Source of the DNA: Distichodus sexfasciatus
Taxonomy: Eukaryota > Chordata > Actinopteri > Characiformes > Distichodontidae
Length of the DNA stretch: 64,000 bases
Direction of reading: 5' to 3'
Assembly (NCBI GenBank): GCA_032718565.1
Contig: JAVGVS010000305.1
Span: 471,217 to 535,216 of the forward strand
Positions 37,140 to 47,637 of the stretch are shown piece after piece (within the stretch, counting starts at the first letter, position 1; every line of letters starts with the position of its first letter). The translations under genes were made by a program, and so were the position numbers. The notes under the pieces are model-generated. The model ran no database searches and was not told the origin of the DNA. It saw nothing but the letters and a program-made list of their open reading frames with translations.

Positions 37140-37741
37140 TCCAGCCAAGATATGACTTGTAACCAACAACTTGAGATTTGACTTGGACTTGTCCCTAAAA
37201 TACTTGACTTGCGAACACAGCACACTCTCAGTTCTGCTTTTATATATTAAAAAATCTAAGAATTTTCGGCACGGTCATCTATCACTATCAGGATAGAAAT
37301 GCTATACGATATGATCACTTAAAGGTGCTATATGTAAGATTGTGGCCAAAACTGGTACTGCAGTCATATTCAAAATACGGTAACGCGTTGTTTCTCCTCC
37401 CCCTTCTCCCCAGACTCGAGGTTGCCAGATAGGTTGGCACATCCTCATATTTGGCCAATCTAGTGTCTAATGTTTGGTATTGCCATAATTAGCGTGCTAA
37501 TGTTACCACACTGTCTCAGCGTAACACAATGCTGATGTTAGCCATCAATGACACTCGAAATAGTAATTTTTTCTTGCACGTAGCTATGCTTTTGTTGTCA
37601 TTTTGAACGAAGATTTTACATCTAAACGAAATCTCAAACAGCGAAACTGAAATAATTAATTTCATTATTAATTATTGTTTTGAGGACGGGCTTGAACCAA
37701 GTCTCAAGTCATTGCTTGGGCGACTCGATTCCACATCTCTG
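37140..37741. mobile_element. hAT-like element with a second repeat inside
   Basis: Both flanks carry GACTTG/AAGTC text typical of a fish hAT family. The right end, on the complement, begins CAGAGATGTGGAATCGAGTC. Between about 37318 and 37660 sits a different repeat beginning AAAGGTGCTATATGTAAGAT, apparently inserted. The left end is poorly defined. No transposase frame is seen. Confidence 0.55.
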
Positions 37742-37837
37742 TTTTATTTGACTTTAAACATCCCATATTGTTGCCATTACATTTTACAAGGCACATATTC
37801 CAGCTGAGCAATATGACTTCCAATTAATATTACAGAT

Positions 37838-38088
37838 GGGGCAGTTGGTGGCGTAATGGTAGGGTGTTGGCCCCGTGATCAGAAGGTCGCAAGTTTGAAT
37901 CCAGGGCTGGTAAAGTTACCACTGAGGTACTCATGAGCAAGGTACCGTCCCCAAGCACTGCTCCCCGGGCGCTTGTTAGCTGCCCACTGCTCCTTCACGG
38001 ATGGGTCAAGTGCAGAGGTCACATTTCATTGTGGTGCACTGTGTGCTGTGCTGTGGTGTGTTCACAATGACAAATAATCACTCACTCA
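37838..38088 (+). mobile_element. tRNA-derived SINE (family A), full-length reference copy
   Basis: The most complete copy. It has the head GGGGCAGTTGGTGGCGTAAT (A box), box B AGTTTGAATCCAGG, body ACTCATGAGCAAGGTACCGT, CCCACTGCTCCTTCACGG and tail GTGTTCACAATGACAAATAA ending in CACTCACTCA. It was used to recognise the other seven copies. Confidence 0.9.
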
Positions 38089-38099
38089 GTTCATAAAAG

Positions 38100-41000
38100 C
38101 TACGTCATGACAGCTGCCCACTCTATATTTTAAAATTCACAAAGATGATCTAATGAACCTCATTAAGATTTATTTGTCAACAAACACAGGCAAATGATAT
38201 TTTACCCTATCGTATATCTAAAGTAACATAATAAAAGGTAAAAATACATTTTGAATATTTTTCAAAATGGAATCTAAGCTTCCTAAGTGCCTTTTTTCCC
38301 ACGCCACCTGATTTCTTTTGTAAGACTGGCAATATTTTCAGTGTTGCTTACATTTTACTAGCAGATGGATCAGACTTTTGGATGTGTTCCCCCTCTTTTT
38401 TCTGTTACCACATTCAACTGACACAGCTTATCACCACTCCCTTACACTGAACCGTGTTGGGAGGAATGTGACTGTTCTGATGTAAGAATTAGGCTTACAT
38501 AACTGGGAAAACTTGGCAATTTCTCAGCAAGATATGGCCACTGAACAAGCATTAATCACCAGCTGGTTGTATACAGGGTAATATGTGTAATCAATGTTAA
38601 TACCTTGATTTACTTCTGCTGAAGTCAGTCAGTCATCTGATAATCCTGCTGTACACCACTGGAATTAAAGGTTGCATATCTTTAACGTCATACATTTATA
38701 CACCAAATAACAAATGTATAGTCGCTTTCTTGTGTCCATTCCACTATCAATTGTCAGGATTGGTGTCATGCACTTAAATGGATTATGTGTCTTGAGGTTT
38801 AGCCTGTTGTCTCTTGGTAAATGAATTTCTGAAAAGCTCTCTTTCAGTTATGAATCTCCAATATAAATCTTTTAATCTGACCGAGACCGTCAAGAATCAC
38901 CTTCTCCTCTTTAAGGCTGTAGTTACCAGAATCGTGCTTGAAACGCCAGCAGCAGGTCCAAGTGGAAGCTGGCAGGGATGATATACATCCACCATGCCAG
39001 AGCTGGATATCTTTGACAAAGGAAGGAAAGAGCCAAGCAGGAAAGGAGAGAGAGAGAGAGTGTGTGAGAGAGAGAGAGGAAATCTGAGCCCAGCAGGAGC
39101 AGGAGCTGGTCTGGGGCAGGACCAGCAGTGGCACGGTTCAATCAGCAGAGGCTGCTGACACATGAGCAGCTGTTGAGTGCGTACCACCAGGACACAAGAC
39201 CACCGATTAACGCTGTCGCTTGGAACAGCCGAATCACTTCCTGTGTAAATTGAGAGGAGTTCTAAGTTTTATTGCCTGGGTTTTAAGAGGGGAAAGTGTC
39301 TTCCGTGCACCAGCCGAAGGATTAAAACCCCAAGGTGTAAGAAAACTCACTTGAGTGGGGCAAAGACGTTCTTGGAGAGGGCACAGAGATTCAGAGTTCT
39401 GGAACATCATAATAAAGTGAGTATGTTACATCACGTTACTATGAAGATTTAAGAAGCTTAACGTTTTTCCCAGAGAGAGAGAAAAAAGACAAAACAGTAT
39501 GTGTGTCTGGGACTGGAATTTTTTTATACAGTCTTGTACAATATTTTTCTTTAAGAAAGTTTTTGTGTTTTTAATAGAAAAAATGCAAGATGTATATATC
39601 AATAAACAAAACTGTACACCTTTTTGACCCTGAGGATCTTTAATATTATCACGTTCATAATCGCTGTACAGCATTAGTTTATATTCAACCATTGTGTGAT
39701 ATTCATTGTCTGTTACACTTCATATCGTCTTCATCATTTATTACTTGACCTGTTAAGGCTTATACTTAGAGCTTATACTTAAAAGTTTAACAATTAAATA
39801 TAATATAATATTATATATAATGAAAGAGAGAGAGAGAGTCGTTATATATATGTTACATATTTTATCTTTTTTACTTTTTTCTATGGTTGCACAGTCAAGA
39901 AAGCGTGGTTCAGGATATATTTCACTGCATATTGTACTTTCATAATTATGCATGTGACAAATACAGGATCTTGAAATCTTGGAAATCTTCATATGTAATC
40001 ATGCAAACGCCATTATATTTCGTGTGAGATTCAGGTCGACATAAATCTGTCAAATGTTTAACCACCTTTTGTTCTCAATTTATTCAATTCGCTTTTCTAT
40101 TATACTTTAAATTGATCACATTTTAGAAAGTTTGATGTAAATTCTCTCTAATATGTAGTTACTGCACATATTTGTATTATTTTGAGTACTTTATACTTAT
40201 ATCACTCTCTACCTCATTACAGAATGAAAGTAATGTACTTTTTACTCCAATACATCCTTTTCACTCCTATACTTAACTCTTAACTATTGTTAATATCAGA
40301 TTCTTTTACAGAGGCAGCATTCTAATAGATGACTGTTACATTTTACTGGTGTCATGTTCTTTACTTTTCCGGTTCTTTGTACATCTCTGCTGAAGAGGGA
40401 AACTGTGTGGAGAAAAAAAATTCAAATCACAACCATGGTCATATCAGCACTATAAGTGGAAGTCTGATGTCATAGGAAGACAGTAACAAAGTTGGATTAA
40501 AGCCAAACTGATGTAGGTTTTTAAAAAGGGTCTCTGTTCTTAGAAAGAAGGATATCACCCCGTGACTTTCATCCGAATTCAGGAAACGAAAAGGTAATAC
40601 TGGTCATTAAAGTGAAATAGCTGCAGACTTTATTCGTTTCTAGAAATGATTTATAGAACTTTATTGATTTCTAGAACTGTATCTGGAGTACAGCTTGTAT
40701 CTGAACATCTTTCAAATGAGAATCTAACCTGTCCATGACATGGCATCATTTGAACAGTATTTCGCCAAAGACAGTTGTCTGTCAACAACATACAACTAAA
40801 AGGTCAAGGCCAGTCGATGAGAGGAGGTTGTGTGTGGCTTATTTGCGTGTGTGTGTGTGGCTGCAGGAAGATGTGTGTTTGAGGAGATGTCCTGCTTGGA
40901 GAGATATTACGCGGGCTGCTTAGCGCACTGGCTTTCCTGAGGGCCCGGTTCCTGCCTCATTGTTTTATGTTTTTTAGTCATCCCGGAGTTCCTGCCCCAT

Positions 41001-41250
41001 GGGGGAAGTAGGCAGGAGGGGGAGCAGGGGGTTGAGAGGTCAGAGCCGGGCCTGTTTCCTCCCGTTCGCAGCTACTTCGTTATCTCTGTTTACCTTCCAG
41101 ACCCTGTGCCACTGGGTTCTGAGAAAAAAAAAAAAAAACAAGACTCCCTTATGTAAGAGTGTACGAAGGTGATCCTTATTTGAAGGGTTCTGGGAAAAAA
41201 AGTCGCAGATATGTGCTAAGGGTAAACTAGATTTTTTTGGTATTGCTTCT
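38100..41250. other. Intergenic DNA, no gene seen
   Basis: Mostly AT-rich spacer. A GA/CT-rich segment at 39045-39080 and a more GC-rich stretch at about 38930-39230 could belong to a non-coding exon of tmem88, but no clear splice pattern shows. An A-run lies at 41126-41140. Confidence 0.4.
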
Positions 41251-41269
41251 TTATTAAGCAGTATACAGT

Positions 41270-42500
41270 AATTGACACTATTTGCTTGGCTTTGAGGTTC
41301 CATAACTTTTATGTAAATTTTAAGTTTTAGTTTTACCTTAAAGATTAGTTTCTAAACAAACAAACAAATGACGATCAGTTAAATGTTTGTTACTCTTATC
41401 TGAAGTGAGTTTTACATTGATGTTTTGGTAACTTCAAACTTCAGTTTTAATCTGACAGTTTCTAAACAAGATAATCCTTAAAAACTATTTTAAAAACATC
41501 ACAGGGAGTTTTCTATACGTTTCCTCTAATTTGCTCGGCTATGAGGTTCTCTGGTGTTTTATTAAACTTTAGCCTTTAGTTTCAACCTAAGATTAGTTCT
41601 AAACAATTAAAATGAACAAAAATTCTGTAACTGCCATCTAAAGTGAATTTTGCAGTAGATATTCCCTTCATGGTGCTTATATATGAGGTTCGATGACTTG
41701 TTAGTGAATTTGTGCTTCTAGTTTTAAACTAACACTTTCTAAACAAGCAAAATGATCTGTAAAAGCTTTTTTTACTTCTATCCATTGTGAGTTCTATGCT
41801 GTCATTTGTTACATTTTGTTTGGCTATAAGGTTTCATAAAATTTATATAAGGTTATAATAAATTCATAAAAGCTTTAGTCAACTTTAGCTTAAGTTTTAA
41901 CTTGAGATTAACTTAAGTTCAGTGGTTTTCTTTTAGCTTGATAATTAGGTTGTTTTTTCTAACACAGTAAAGTACGACATTGTTACTTCTACACATAGTG
42001 ACTTTTCATGAAAATGTTGCCTTTACTTTTAACCTAAAATGTATTTCTAAACATGTAAGATGGTTTTTAACAGCTCTGTTACTGCTATACAAAGTGAAAT
42101 TTCTGTAGATCTTCCTTCCACATTGTAGTCATTTGATTTGCTTCTCACACGGTTCTACAACTTCTTAGTTAACCGAGTTTTAGCCTAACATTAGTGTCTA
42201 AAAAAGCAAAAGTTAACCATATTGCTTGGTTATGCCATTCCAGACAAACTAAAGGAAAATGCCAACTTAAGCCAATAGTTTTAACCTTAACATAGTCCAC
42301 AGTGAAATTTGCATAGATGCTCCCTCCATGTTATATAAGATTCCACTAATTTTAGTCTTTGGTCAACGCTAATTTTTACTTTTAACCTAACAGTAGTATC
42401 TAAACAAACAAGAAGATACTTTTGCCCATAATTAACTTTTTGTAGATGTTTTCTTCCCTGTTGTGGTGATTTGATTTTCTTCTCAATCTTTTGTTATCAT
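41270..42500. repeat. Decayed tandem array, period about 140 bp
   Basis: A recurring order of words is visible: GGCTATGAGGTTC, then TTTTAACCTAA, then TTTCTAAACAA, then GTTACTTCTATC and AAGTGAATTTTGC. The TTTCTAAACA anchor recurs near 41350, 41459, 41600, 41735, 42045, 42194 and 42398 with substitutions. The copies are strongly diverged, so the array is ancient. It ends about 100 bp before the tmem88 start codon. Confidence 0.65.
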
Positions 42501-42595
42501 TTGAGTTACTGTTTATGATTTGAGCTATTTGAGTACCTGCTTTTTGAGTACCCTACTCATTAATCTCCTTATCTGAAAGATTTAGAACCCCCAGG

Positions 42596-44022
42596 ATGAG
42601 TTTGCCTCGAAATGGAACCTTGGACAAGATGATATCCCAGCAATTCTCCGCCGAAGCAGGGGACTCTGAGTCAACACATCTTCACCTCCATCACACCAAC
42701 TCCCTCTCCTTACCGGTCGTCAGTCCAGCACCAACCTCGAGCGTGGTGGTGCCTCCTCCTTACTCGGTGGCTGGCAGCATGGCAGCAGACGTACCGTTGG
42801 AGCTCCGAGGCTCTCTGGACTGCTGGGCCTGTTCTGTCCTGGTGACAGCCCAGAACCTCATCATCGCAGCCATTAATGCCAGCCTGGCCGCCATTGTATT
42901 CGGCTTCATCCTCACTCCAGCACTCGTCATGGTGGTGTTTGGATTCCTTTGTCATTCAACGGTAAGTGTGTGCTTTTAGACATCATACTCTTGCTCCACA
43001 GGAACCCAGATAATGTGAGTTGTGAGTTACATAACATCTCTCTTATCTTGGGTTAGCTCCTAATCTGCAACATGTTCTTGGATTTCAGACATGAGCATCT
43101 CCCCTACATTTTAAAAATTGATGTAAACATGCCTCCTGTCAAGAATAAAATGTAGTAGACTTTTTGTGTTTCTATAAAACAAACCTTTACTCTTCACTCT
43201 AGACCTTCTCATATAGCACTTACTTCACATCTCACTGATAAGGGCTGACAGGGAAAATATCTCAGAGGCCTTGGACTAAAATACTCCAAATTTTGGGAGT
43301 CTAACATAAACCACCCGCAAGAAATTACATAAAAGTTGACACCCATGAACCTAATCTTCTTTTGACAGCTGTCATTTTACACATATGCACAAATACACTT
43401 GTGTTTATCAAACACACATATCGAATTATATCAAAATCCAGATCTGAGCCCTATCCCAAGATTTTTCCAAATCTCATTTGAGCCCACTTTATATACAAGT
43501 ATAAAGTTATTATCATTCCAGCAAATGATCATACAATAATGTCTCAATACTTACAATACCAACAACCAAAAGAAAGAATACCTCACTTCTAAATGTATCT
43601 GGACTTTCAGGATGATGTCCTCTTTTGATTAAAAGCAAGAAATACTATATGCCTTTTTTGATTAGACATGCAGTTTTCTGCTATGATCGATGAGGCCAAC
43701 AATTTATCCATCAAGAATTGAGCTCAGCTTCTCTTTCCTCCAGGTTCAGCCCCACGGTACCTCCATTTACTGCTCAGACCTGTTGAACGATGGAGCCTGT
43801 GTGGCCCTGCTGGTGGTGGGCTTCCTGCTGCTGGTTCCCCTGCTGGTATTGGCTCTGGCTGCGTACTGCCGACTGGCCCGACACCTCCAGCTGGGTCTGT
43901 GCTTCATCCCCTACAGCCGAGCCGTCTACAAGAACCTGCCCGCCTCCCAACACAGGGGGCTGGGGGGCTGCTGCGGACAGCAGGTGGCAGAGAGGGAGGG
44001 AAAGGGCAGTGTGTGGGTGTGA
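42596..44022 (+). CDS. tmem88: Transmembrane protein 88 (Dishevelled-binding)
   Basis: Two exons, 42596-42961 and 43744-44022, joined in phase 0, give 214 residues (human TMEM88 about 159). Two hydrophobic regions are seen: about 79-119, starting after LDCWAC and ending GFLCH, and about 141-162 (VALLVVGFLLLVPLLVLAL), both near-identical in pattern to human. The C-terminus VWV is the motif that binds the Dishevelled PDZ domain and dampens canonical Wnt signalling. The first ~70 residues are longer than in mammals and contain PPPY (53-56). It follows kdm6b in the same direction, as in human. It could be either duplicate of a fish pair. Confidence 0.95.
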
Positions 44023-44341
44023 GGTGGGAGGTGCTGGAGATTAGACACAGCAATGTTTTGTTTTATCTTGAGGTCTATCTGCTTGCGAAATCGAGACAAA
44101 TTAAGCCAAAATTCTTCATAACACTCAGCAGAGGGAAGGAGTCAAAAGGCCTGGAAAAATGAGTTCTCATGTGAATGTTTATTCGCCTTCAAGTATTATT
44201 CCTTTTTAAAAATAAGTTGTCCAGATTCTCAGTTAGCCTTTTTCTGTTTTTCCCTGTGGGCTCATAGGCTGTTAAACACACAAAGACACAGTTAGCTTTC
44301 TTTTTCTGTATTTTCCCCAAAACACTACCACACCAGCTTCT

Positions 44342-44372
<31 letters not shown>

Positions 44373-44756
44373 GTCTTTGTATTACTATCTTCATGAGGTC
44401 CTTCCATAGACTCCCATAGTGACTAAAGTACATAATTTTACCCCTAATTCTAACCCTAACCTTAACCGTAGTAACCAAAAGCACATCTTTTAAACAAGCA
44501 CATTTTCTATAAAGTCATTTTTCCTCATGGGGACCTGTCACATGTCCTCACAAAGCCCAAAAAAACAGATAAAAGTGATTTTAGGGGACAAAAGGTCCCC
44601 ACAATGCGATAAATACATGGCCACACACACACACACAGCTGGACCTGATCCTATTATGTTTACTTCGATGTACTATTATGTACTATTTTGTGCCTTTTTT
44701 ATCAATTGCTATTCAACATATCCTGTTGTATATATGTGCCTTTTGTTTCTGAATTC

Positions 44757-44762
44757 AATAAA
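44757..44762 (+). terminator. tmem88: Polyadenylation signal, likely tmem88
   Basis: AATAAA about 735 bp after the tmem88 stop, followed by T-rich sequence. The intervening 3' UTR contains CA runs (44347-44371, 44623-44637) and a GTCCCCACAATG repeat. Confidence 0.45.
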
Positions 44763-45104
44763 TAGTTTTTATGCTTATCACCATAGGGCACATTTTTAAA
44801 TTAATACCTTATGTTGTGCCTCTTACTATGCAGTCAGGTGACTGTGGGAATTTTCGCCAAGTGACTGGCATGGATCAAATTTATATTGTATATGTGTGAC
44901 AGTGATTATAAGGTCAAATGAATCAGCAGTACTCAATTCTAAATGAAATGTGTGTCTAAATTCACAATGTGTATATTCATAGGAAATGTTCTAACTACTT
45001 AATATTGCCCGTGAGCATAATAGGGCACAAGCAAACCCTCGAGACATTTGTAAAATAACATTCCTAAAACCAGCATCAAATAGCAACTTCAGGATATTTG
45101 TCAA

Positions 45105-45913
45105 TGTCATGGCGCAGTTGGAGCAGGAGACGAGGACACTCATGCAGGCAAACGAAACAGTTTATTGAGGGAAACGGGCAGGTGGAACAAAAAGGCAGGA
45201 GACAAGGGGCGACAAAAAGCAGGGCAAAAAGACACACAAAAAGCAGGGCAAAAATACAAGTAAAAATCAGGGTAAAAAGGCACAGGGAAAAAACAGGACG
45301 CGAACGAAAGTGTCAAAGTAAAGGCGATCCAGACTCTGGAGAAACGCTGCGGCCTGGAGAAACGCTGGAACGGGGTTTCACTGGCACACACGAGCCCGGT
45401 GAAAACCACAAGAAACAGGGATGAACGAGAAATACTGTCACAGGAACAAAACGGACAATAGCAAAACCACACGTAAAGCATGAGGGTGACAGACACGGGG
45501 AGACGCAGGTCGAACGGGTTTAAATAAAGCCACACAACCGAACAAATGAGTGACTGCACCAATCCTAAACTGAAAAGAAACGAGACGCAGATGAACGTAA
45601 TAATAACGCGGGAGTGTTCTAAACAGACACTAACCTACTAGGTAGGGAGCACACAGTGCAGACAACAAATGCGGAAGTGGGGTGTGCTCTAAACGGAGAG
45701 TGAACTACTCGCGAGGCAGCACGAAGTAGTAACCCGGAAGTGGGGAGCAAGACTAACCGAAGACAAACAAGGTGGACGAGACACAACAGGAATAGCACCG
45801 AAAGTGAACCCAGAGAACAGAACTAAATAAATCAACGTAAATAGCAGCATCTGCTGCCCGTTAACAGGGTCCGAGGAGGCACTGTCCGGCCAAAGTCCAG
45901 AGAAGCCGTGACA
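45105..45913 (-). mobile_element. Solo LTR of an LTR retrotransposon
   Basis: About 809 bp with short inverted ends TGTCA...TGACA. The flanking pentamers GTCAA (45100-45104) and GTGAA (45914-45918) differ at one base, consistent with an aged 5-bp target duplication. Read on the minus strand it has a TTTATTTAAACC TATA-like box (about 45520) and an AATAAA signal near its 3' end (about 45160), the U3-R layout of an LTR. No internal gag or pol is present, so it is a recombination product. Gypsy-type is possible; not established. Confidence 0.65.
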
Positions 45914-46370
45914 GTGAAAAGGAATAAACCACTTAACTAAAATTATGATGAAATGTAGGTTGCAATATATGCTTTTTCTAATACAGATAAAGCAACTGAC
46001 AAAACTAATTGGCCGTTATTGCATTAAAAAAATTACCAAATAGTAGTATACAGTAATATAAACCCAACTCAATTTGATTTATCATATGGGGTTCACAATT
46101 CAATCAGTTGTTTGTTTCTTAGTAGGACATCAGAGTCCTAGAAGCCCTACTAAGAAACAAACAAACAAATAAATAAAAAGGGGTACAATAATAACATATA
46201 TCTGTGTAAGTTCTCAAATGAGATTTTTGAGATTACGTAAAAGTCGTTAAGTCGTTAAGTTGTTAAGTTAAAGTAAACTTGTCATCTTAACTATATACAA
46301 GTATATTAAGAGCCAAGGTGATGTGGCTCCAGTTTTTACAGAGTACAAAGAAGAAACAAGGTACACAATT

Positions 46371-47008
46371 GGGGAAGTTGGTAGCATAACAGAAAGTTTG
46401 CCACGTGATTGAAAGGTCATTGGTTCGAATCCTGGACCAGTAATGGTACCACTGAGGTAGTCATATGCAAGGTACTTTCCTCAAGAACTGCTCTCCATGC
46501 ACTGCCCATGTCAATTTCCCACTGCTACCTTAACAGATGGGTCAAATGTAGAGGTCACATTTCATTGTGGTACACTGTGTACTGTGTTGTGCTGTCCCTT
46601 ACAAAAAAATTAGGCTTCTGACAAACAGCTGCTGTTAACCTTTGGCAATGTAGCCGCAAACTTGCAGCAAGGTCATATTTTCACATGCAAATTAGGTTTG
46701 TGGCAAACTTGTGGTGGACTTCTAGCAAACTTTCTGGAGAAATTATGCACCTTGAAAAATTGCCACCAAAAGTTCACTGCAAGTGTGCCATTACTGACGA
46801 ATTGTTTTGGCAAATCACTAGCAAATACATTTGCCACTAGTGGCAAATTGTCACTGTTGACAGAACATTGCCACAAGTTTGCCACTAGCGGATGACATTG
46901 GCAAACTTCGCTGGTTGCCAAACATTAACCACACGTTTGCTGCAAACTTGCGGCAAACATTTTGTTTTTGTAAGGGGTGTTCACAATGACAAATAATCAC
47001 TCACTTTT
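46371..47008 (+). mobile_element. tRNA-derived SINE (family A), split by another element
   Basis: Left part 46371-46595 has the head, box B GGTTCGAATCC and the body. The tail GTGTTCACAATGACAAATAA resumes at 46977. The 381 bp between are a separate TIR element. The SINE must have inserted first. Confidence 0.88.
46596..46976. mobile_element. Small TIR element (381 bp) nested in a SINE
   Basis: The ends are exact inverted repeats: CCCTTACAAAAA on the left and TTTTTGTAAGGG on the right. The interior is rich in TTTGCCA and TGGCAAA and contains a perfect 18-bp palindrome, TTTGCCACTAGTGGCAAA, at 46830-46847. There is no coding capacity. Target duplication is unclear because a few SINE bases seem lost at the junction. 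The superfamily is not recognised. Confidence 0.8.
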
Positions 47009-47439
47009 CAATTTAGAATTGTCTTTTGCATTGCACATGCAAAATTAAATGTGAAAATTTTAAACAGTGTATTTCTATAAAGTCAAAGCTAGATGTCTCT
47101 AGTTTATATTTTATATTCTACTTATATATTGTTTATTCAATGTGCCTTGTTCTTTATTCTTGCACTGTTAAAACTGAAGCCACATCGTCCTGCCTCTCTG
47201 TATACTTGCACTGTATGACAAAGATGACAAAGTTTACTTCTACTTTGTCTTTTGATTTAAAAAAAAAAAAAAAAAGATGTGCAATTTAGTTATGTGAGGA
47301 GTTCAATATGTGCTAATATTGTAACAGCAGTCAGTGGAGAAAAATACAGTCAATAATATGTGCTAATATTGGAACAGAAGTCAAAATCGAGCATTTGGCT
47401 GAAGCGTTCCAGGTCCAGTCGTGATTTGTTTGCGTTGTT

Positions 47440-47637
47440 TTTGTCCCGGTCAGCACCGTGGACAGCAGCCAGCCTTCAGCGTTAAAGCCGCTCTGATGCG
47501 ACCGGGATTAGCGACTTTATTAAAGCCGAGTGGAAATTTCCTCCGCCGCTGCGCGCGCACGCTCGGTGCAGTCGGTCGGTGAAACGCAGCCGTGATCACG
47601 ACACACACAGACCAGCACAGTGCCGTGTTTACCGGGG
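47440..47637 (+). promoter_or_regulatory. CpG-rich promoter/5' UTR of the unnamed gene
   Basis: The clearest CpG-rich patch in the right half of the window (CCGCCGCTGCGCGCGCACGC). It lies directly upstream of an ATG at 47638 that opens a spliced reading frame. The context supports a transcription start within about 47450-47600. Confidence 0.5.

Noticed and set aside
45140..45562. A 140-codon minus-strand frame
   Set aside because: Lies inside the solo LTR; no gag, pol or env similarity, so taken as chance.
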